Shown piece by piece: positions 59,743-64,000 of a stretch of DNA of 64,000 nucleotides. This DNA is from Acidithiobacillus ferridurans (GTDB lineage Bacteria; Pseudomonadota; Gammaproteobacteria; Acidithiobacillales; Acidithiobacillaceae), in NCBI RefSeq assembly GCF_003966655.1, contig NZ_AP018795.1, positions 2,497,501-2,561,500 on the forward strand, in the 5' to 3' direction. Under the pieces are notes generated by a model. That model saw nothing but the letters and a program-made list of their open reading frames with translations, was not told the origin of the DNA and searched no databases. How positions within the stretch are numbered: the first letter of the stretch is position 1; each line of letters starts with the position of its first letter. The translations under genes and the position numbers were made by a program.

Positions 59743-61251
59743 ATGGATGCTGAAGCCAGCAGAAGACTTCATACGTGGCAGGGTGACGCGGTAGAGACCA
59801 TTTCGGAAGAGGAAGAAGCCGTATTGGCAGCATTCGCCTCATTTTCGGAAGAGACCCAGCGGCTGGACAAGGTAGCGCAGGTCCGTGCAGATTGGGTCAA
59901 AAAACTTGACGCGCTGGCCTTGCACCTGGAACGTCATGGACTTGAAGGCTGGGAGCTGCAGTTCCAGGCAGCGGGTTTTGTGAAGGATGTGGACGGGTTG
60001 TATGCCTATCCCGATCCTGATCTGCCCGGTGTACAGAAAGCCTGGGACGCGCTGCACGCCGCCTTAAAGTTGGAGGAAGAACCAGAGGATCCAGGCCCTG
60101 AGTTGATAGCCACCATCTCAGATCCGGAAGAGCCTTGGGAACAACCGCAGCGGGACATGCAGGAGCTTGCCGGCGCTGTGCCGGACGGGTGGGAGATGGA
60201 TTCCTCGCACACCCATCAAGCTCGTGATGCTGTTATCCCCATTTGTGACCATCAAGCATCCCTTGATGTGCCCAGAAAACCGGACACTATCGATGTCCTG
60301 GCGAACCGAATTTGCGAGGATGCTGGCGATGGAATAGCTCGTCGTTCATTGGAAGAATTTCTGGATAGCTGCTGCAAAACGGAAGCGAGCCTTTCTGGTA
60401 TTCACGATCAGGCAAAAGCGGATAAGTGGTCGTATCCAGAAAGTATCACTAGCACGCCAACGCTCCCTGATCCTGTCCCTTTCCGGGAATCCATGGCGTC
60501 ATGCAAGGTAAAGGATGTGATCAGAAAGTTGCGTGGCGAGCTGGCACGGACGATGGCTGGAATCAATCTCGTGGAAGCCGCTGGGCGCACGATAGACGAA
60601 AAAGATCTACAGGCAATGATGACTGCATTCACTGCATTGCTTGGCTACCTTACTCCGCTTTCTTCTGAAAACGCAGTCAATCTGAAAATGGCATCCATGC
60701 GGTTAGATATACAGGTTATGGAATTTCAGGTATCAAAATATCGCGATATTGCGCAGAAATGCCGCGATATCGTTGATTCCATGCGCCACGGATACCATGT
60801 TTCCAGGACAGCCCATCAGGTGGCCTTAAAGACTGCGGATGCCTTGTATGACGCTTATGTGAGCGAAATTCGCAAGCTTTACACAACGCCTATGGCCTTA
60901 ATATCCAATGACCTGCCAAAGGGCCTCTGCACAATACTGGAAAAAGGTGGGTGCAAAACCGTAGAAGATCTCGCGCTCCTGACTGAGGAGAAAATTCGCT
61001 CCATTAATGGAGTCGGTCACGCGCGTCTTGGGGTAGTTCGTGAGTTTTTCAGGAGGCATAATCTTCCTGCTCTCAGTTTATCCGTTCCGGCTTTTGCGGG
61101 GCTTGGTTGGCGCTCCGTGGCCAACCGGAATGAAACCGGGAATTATCGGTGGCGCGCTCCCAAATGTTATGGAAATCTGGTTTTTGTAGCCGCCATGGAC
61201 GGGTGGTCTTCATCCGTTTTTATGACCCATCTAGCGGAGGGGAACCAGTGA
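59743..61251 (+). CDS. 502-aa protein with RNA polymerase alpha-CTD-like helix-hairpin-helix domain
   Basis: Most of the protein is acidic and helical without recognisable motifs. Residues about 385-440, LPKGLCTILEKGGCKTVEDL then LLTEEKIRSINGVGHARLGV, match the alpha-CTD of RNA polymerase or a similar HhH pair (L..GI.t..dL..lte..l..I.giG...l..i). Such a domain could bind DNA or RNA polymerase. The last 60 residues (PAFAGLGWRSVANRNETGNYRW) are unrelated. The stop overlaps the trbB start (GTGA), so it is translated with the transfer ATPase gene. Function is not known. Confidence 0.6.
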   Translation: MDAEASRRLHTWQGDAVETISEEEEAVLAAFASFSEETQRLDKVAQVRADWVKKLDALALHLERHGLEGWELQFQAAGFVKDVDGLYAYPDPDLPGVQKAWDALHAALKLEEEPEDPGPELIATISDPEEPWEQPQRDMQELAGAVPDGWEMDSSHTHQARDAVIPICDHQASLDVPRKPDTIDVLANRICEDAGDGIARRSLEEFLDSCCKTEASLSGIHDQAKADKWSYPESITSTPTLPDPVPFRESMASCKVKDVIRKLRGELARTMAGINLVEAAGRTIDEKDLQAMMTAFTALLGYLTPLSSENAVNLKMASMRLDIQVMEFQVSKYRDIAQKCRDIVDSMRHGYHVSRTAHQVALKTADALYDAYVSEIRKLYTTPMALISNDLPKGLCTILEKGGCKTVEDLALLTEEKIRSINGVGHARLGVVREFFRRHNLPALSLSVPAFAGLGWRSVANRNETGNYRWRAPKCYGNLVFVAAMDGWSSSVFMTHLAEGNQ

Positions 61252-62219
61252 GCGCCAACGTCCAGGACCAACAGGAGCGACAGGCCCACGTCCGCCGAAT
61301 TGAGCAGATGCGGCGTATTCTCGGCCAGGACATTGCCAGGCTTTTTGATGATTCGTCGGTTGTCGAGATTATGGCCAACCCTGACGGACAGATTTTTGTA
61401 GAGCGTCTGGGATCTGGGGTGGCACACCTTGGCGAGATTGACGCGAGCCGGGTGCAGTCGCTGTTAGGACTCATGGCGGACTACCTGCATACCACGGTGA
61501 GCCGTGACCGGCCCATCGTCGAGGGGGCCATGCCCATCGAGTTTTTGCGCAGCCGTTTTGCCGGTGCGATCCCGCCCATGGTGGAGGGGGCCTCTTTCAG
61601 TATCCGTTTGCCTGCGCGCTCGGTGTACACGCTGGAGCAGTACGTCGAGGCGGGCATCATCACGACGGCTCAGTTGGAGCTTATTACGGAAGCGGTTGCG
61701 ACCCGAAAGAATATTCTGGTGAGCGGCGGTACAGGGTCGGGCAAGACGACCCTGTCCAATGCCCTCATCGACTGGATTTCCAGGATGTCCGATATGGGCA
61801 CCCGCATCGTGATTATCGAAGATACCCGAGAGCTTCAATGTACCGCGCCCAACTTGGTCCAGTTCTTGACTGATGATGACGCGAATATCGACATGACGCG
61901 ACTCCTGAAGCTTACGCTGCGGTATCGGCCCGACCGCATCCTTGTGGGCGAGGTCCGCGACAAGGCGGCCTTGGCGTTGCTCAAGGCGTGGAACACGGGA
62001 CATCCGGGTGGTATTGCCACGCTGCACGCCAACAACCCAGAAGCCGCATTGCTGCGGCTCGATCAGCTTTGCCAGGAGGCGGGTGTTCCCCCACAGCAGA
62101 CGCTGATCCATGAGGCGGTGGACATTGTTTTGCAGATTGCCCGCGACCCGAGCCATCCGGCTGGGCGTCGGATGACTGCGCTTATGGATGTGAAGAAAAG
62201 CCGCCTCGCTTGTCACTGA
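61248..62219 (+). CDS. trbB: TrbB/VirB11-type conjugal transfer ATPase
   Basis: The 323-residue ATPase has an N-terminal domain (VRRIEQMRRILGQDIARLFDD), Walker A VSGGTGSGKTTLSNALI (near 163), IIEDTRELQCTAPN (Asp box), RYRPDRILVGEVRDKAALALL (Walker B region) and GGIATLHANNPEAALLRLDQL (His box). It matches P-type TrbB in length (about 320). It powers pilus assembly and DNA transfer at the inner membrane. I chose GTG 61248, which has GGAGGGG upstream and overlaps the previous stop, instead of the first ATG of the frame at 61149 inside the neighbour. Confidence 0.92.
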   Translation: MSANVQDQQERQAHVRRIEQMRRILGQDIARLFDDSSVVEIMANPDGQIFVERLGSGVAHLGEIDASRVQSLLGLMADYLHTTVSRDRPIVEGAMPIEFLRSRFAGAIPPMVEGASFSIRLPARSVYTLEQYVEAGIITTAQLELITEAVATRKNILVSGGTGSGKTTLSNALIDWISRMSDMGTRIVIIEDTRELQCTAPNLVQFLTDDDANIDMTRLLKLTLRYRPDRILVGEVRDKAALALLKAWNTGHPGGIATLHANNPEAALLRLDQLCQEAGVPPQQTLIHEAVDIVLQIARDPSHPAGRRMTALMDVKKSRLACH

Positions 62220-62282
62220 GGGGATGAGCCGCAACTCAAGACGTCTAAATGGGAACAAGTGCTTGGAAGCGTGAGGTCGAAG

Positions 62283-62675
62283 ATGGCAGTCAATAAACCT
62301 GAGTGGACGAAGTTGCTATTATATTTTCTGTTGTATTTTCTACCTGTGATACTAGCCGCCTTCGCGGCCGCCGTCGTCGCTGCCTTCTTTGCCGCCCCGA
62401 TACTTGATGGAATCGAAAAGGTAGCTGGCACAACAGAAATGCTCTATAGGACAAATAACGTTGTGTTATTTTGTCTTATGTTATTCATACAATTGTTGTT
62501 TTTCCTGGCCATTAATTCTGTCGTAGAAAGGAAAACAAATGCAATATCTAAAGTTGTTGAATATTGTTTTGGCAAAAGCAGAGTGGCTGGTATTTTTATT
62601 GCTCTATCAACTGCTGCTATCTTAGCTTTATTTTCATATTTTGCTGTAACATTAATTCAATTTTCGGCCCTATAG
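62283..62675 (+). CDS. small three-helix membrane protein (cargo)
   Basis: The 130-residue protein has three or four membrane segments (LLLYFLLYFLPVILAAFAAA, VVLFCLMLFIQLLFFLAINS, IFIALSTAAILALFSYFAVT). ATG 62283 has GAGG 8 bases upstream. It is AT-rich, unlike trbB before it, and it overlaps the convergent gene by 59 bases. No known family is recognised. Location within a transfer operon recalls entry-exclusion or phage-exclusion proteins, but there is no direct evidence. Confidence 0.6.
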   Translation: MAVNKPEWTKLLLYFLLYFLPVILAAFAAAVVAAFFAAPILDGIEKVAGTTEMLYRTNNVVLFCLMLFIQLLFFLAINSVVERKTNAISKVVEYCFGKSRVAGIFIALSTAAILALFSYFAVTLIQFSAL

Positions 62676-63609
62676 CCAAGCGTCTCAATAAATTTGTGCA
62701 GGCATTACCGTAATTAGAATATTTGCATAGTTTCTTTGGGTTCTCACCGCTATCAAAATAAATAGAAATCACATTCCGTGGCGTTCTGATGGTATTGCTG
62801 CACAAATCATTAACCACGACATTTTTGTTCAGGCGCGCACTGCCCATTGGGCTTGTCAAGCCATTTCTAAATCCCCAGTAATTGACAATAGAATAAGATT
62901 GACCCTCATACAGCAGCTTAGCATATAAAAGAACAAACGTGTTATGATCTAGCCTGTAGAATGAAGGGACGCACGATAATCCATAAGGTGGTCGAAGGAA
63001 GATATTGTTGTTACCCTTGACGGCCAAAGAGATCCTACCATAGTTCAGCGTGGCAATGCGCTCCAGGGCAAGCAAGTTTCCAACCCAATGGTATTCTACT
63101 GCTCCCATCGTGACTAAAACTGGTAACATTAGTAGAAAAATCTTATTATCAGCGCCAAACTTCTGTTCTTTTATGATTACCCAGATCAGGGTGTAAAAAA
63201 GAAATGCTATAAGTGCGCCAACTAAGTTTTCTTTGATTGCTGAATATCCAGTTGACGAGGGCCATATTGAGACGCGCAATCCCCACCCAACAAAATAGAA
63301 GATGGCAATATAGTAACTTATCAGCACTAAATATAAAAGAGACTCTCCCCAGAATCTAAGGTTGGTTAGGGGTCCGTTTGGTATTTTTATTTTTACGCCA
63401 AAAGTAAATGGAATTATGGCTGGCAAAGTCACTAGAACAGCAACCGGCGCAAATGCTATTACTCCAGGCGCGGAAATCCTCCAAAGACCATCAAGCCCAC
63501 CAGGAGTATATCCAACCTGAAGCAGCAAGTAGCCAGTAATAACTGCTCCTGAAACAAAAACGGCAATTATGTATATTCTGTATAATAGCTTCCAAAGATC
63601 ATCGGTCAT
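62617..63609 (-). CDS. polytopic membrane protein with extended exported domain (cargo)
   Basis: The 330-residue protein has about six membrane segments in its first 190 residues (IYIIAVFVSGAVITGYLLLQ, VIAFAPVAVLVTLPAIIPFT, LLYLVLISYYIAIFYFVGWG, LVGALIAFLFYTLIWVIIKE, FLLMLPVLVTMGAVEYHWVG). A soluble domain of about 130 residues follows, with several Cys (LSCVPS, DLCSNTIR, KLCKYSNYGNACTN) that could form disulfides outside the membrane. I chose ATG 63609 (AAAGG upstream) over 63696. It is AT-rich and lies opposite to the transfer genes, so it looks like an inserted cargo gene. Confidence 0.6.
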   Translation of the reverse strand: MTDDLWKLLYRIYIIAVFVSGAVITGYLLLQVGYTPGGLDGLWRISAPGVIAFAPVAVLVTLPAIIPFTFGVKIKIPNGPLTNLRFWGESLLYLVLISYYIAIFYFVGWGLRVSIWPSSTGYSAIKENLVGALIAFLFYTLIWVIIKEQKFGADNKIFLLMLPVLVTMGAVEYHWVGNLLALERIATLNYGRISLAVKGNNNIFLRPPYGLSCVPSFYRLDHNTFVLLYAKLLYEGQSYSIVNYWGFRNGLTSPMGSARLNKNVVVNDLCSNTIRTPRNVISIYFDSGENPKKLCKYSNYGNACTNLLRRLAIGPKIELMLQQNMKIKLR

Positions 63610-63793
63610 CACGTGGCCTTTACAATTCGCATGCCCCGACCTCAACTGTTCAATAATCGTTGAAGAACAATTCACACACCAAAGAAAGACGATCAACCGC
63701 GTCCATCAGTCCAGATTTATCCGCGTTAGGGCTGTCGGAGTCAAGTCCAGTGTCATCGGAATGCGGCATCTGATCCATTCGCACAAATTATGG

Positions 63794-63821
63794 TATACCA
63801 AAACCACCCTGATCTATACCC
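63794..63821 (+). promoter_or_regulatory. bipartite element-specific motif, copy 5
   Basis: TGATCTATACCC lies at 63810-63821. The upstream half is TATACC at 63794, inside the perfect palindrome TGGTATACCA (63791-63800), 21 bases from the downstream TATACC. The pilin-like gene starts at 63864, or possibly 63834. Confidence 0.6.
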
Positions 63822-63863
63822 CCGCAAGGACAAATGAGTGTCCGCGCACTGAAGGGTATTTGC

Positions 63864-64000
63864 ATGAAAAAGCAATTCAAGTCTCTGTTTTCCGGTGTTC
63901 GCAAGGTCGGCGCAATGGGCCTGATGATTTTAACTCCCGGCATGGCGTTCGCGTCCACGTCGGGCGGGGTGTTTTCTCCAATTACCGGGCAGATGGGCAC
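63864..64000 (+). CDS. trbC: TrbC/VirB2-like pilin subunit, N-terminal part
   Basis: The gene runs off the right edge. The visible part begins MKKQFKSLFSGVRKVGAMGL and continues MILTPGMAFASTSGG, a long basic signal peptide with an Ala-x-Ala cleavage site, as in VirB2/TrbC prepilins, followed by VFSPITGQMG. AAGGG lies 7 bases upstream of ATG 63864. The frame is also open from ATG 63834 (AAGGA upstream), adding ten residues. It is the expected next gene after trbB in Trb operons, displaced here by the two cargo genes. Confidence 0.7.
   Translation, partial: MKKQFKSLFSGVRKVGAMGLMILTPGMAFASTSGGVFSPITGQMG

Overview
This 64-kb window looks like accessory DNA from an integrative and conjugative element or large plasmid of a moderately GC-rich proteobacterium. 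It carries a TrbB-type conjugation ATPase, a VirD2-like relaxase, an ArdC-type antirestriction protein and several polyvalent proteins. It also has five insertion sequence families, three cargo or defence blocks, and no rRNA, tRNA or core housekeeping gene. The gene mix reminds me of Acidithiobacillus elements, but that is a low-confidence impression because no taxonomic marker is present.

1-11 kb is a defence island. It holds the end of a phage-type cytosine methyltransferase coupled by overlap to a PAPS-reductase-family PP-loop protein, an NgoMIV-type restriction-modification pair, a short PlsC-like acyltransferase, a zinc-ribbon/HEPN protein, and a complete three-gene operon matching Detocs (DtcA sensor kinase, DtcB receiver, DtcC receiver-nucleosidase). 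A chorismate-mutase-like ORF without an AUG start follows.

11-15 kb (minus strand) and 35-37 kb (plus strand) are diverged, inverted copies of one gene block: a 219-aa protein, an IHF-alpha-like protein, an HU-like protein, a 115-aa coiled-coil protein and a 122-aa protein. The left IHF gene is broken by an IS1380-type element; the right copy lost its first gene next to an IS30 remnant and carries two extra genes (DksA-like zinc finger and YbjQ family).

Between the blocks lie a DNA-repair cassette (RecD2, SRAP/YedK, LexA-type box, UmuD, UmuC, J-domain protein) and an exopolysaccharide-type operon (SqdB-like, Tat-exported protein, HlyD, TackOD1/GGDEF-like, GT2, TolC). A second, apparently identical IS1380 copy has inserted in the sqdB-like gene. 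A GGDEF-EAL protein with a frameshifted CZB tail, a PIN/Phd toxin-antitoxin pair and a YaiI-family gene follow.

38-47 kb is dominated by IS21, IS5 and IS66 elements. The IS66 copy sits inside a DUF262/DUF1524 (GmrSD-type) gene that also has a frameshift.

47-64 kb is the conjugation region: ArdC, large polyvalent proteins, relaxase, a protein with an alpha-CTD-like domain, TrbB, and the start of a pilin-like gene at the right edge. A convergent AT-rich pair of membrane-protein genes interrupts it between trbB and the pilin gene. A shared bipartite motif (TGATCTATACCC with TATC or TATAC about 20 bp upstream) precedes five genes or operons of the element and is the best candidate for an undescribed regulatory signal here.
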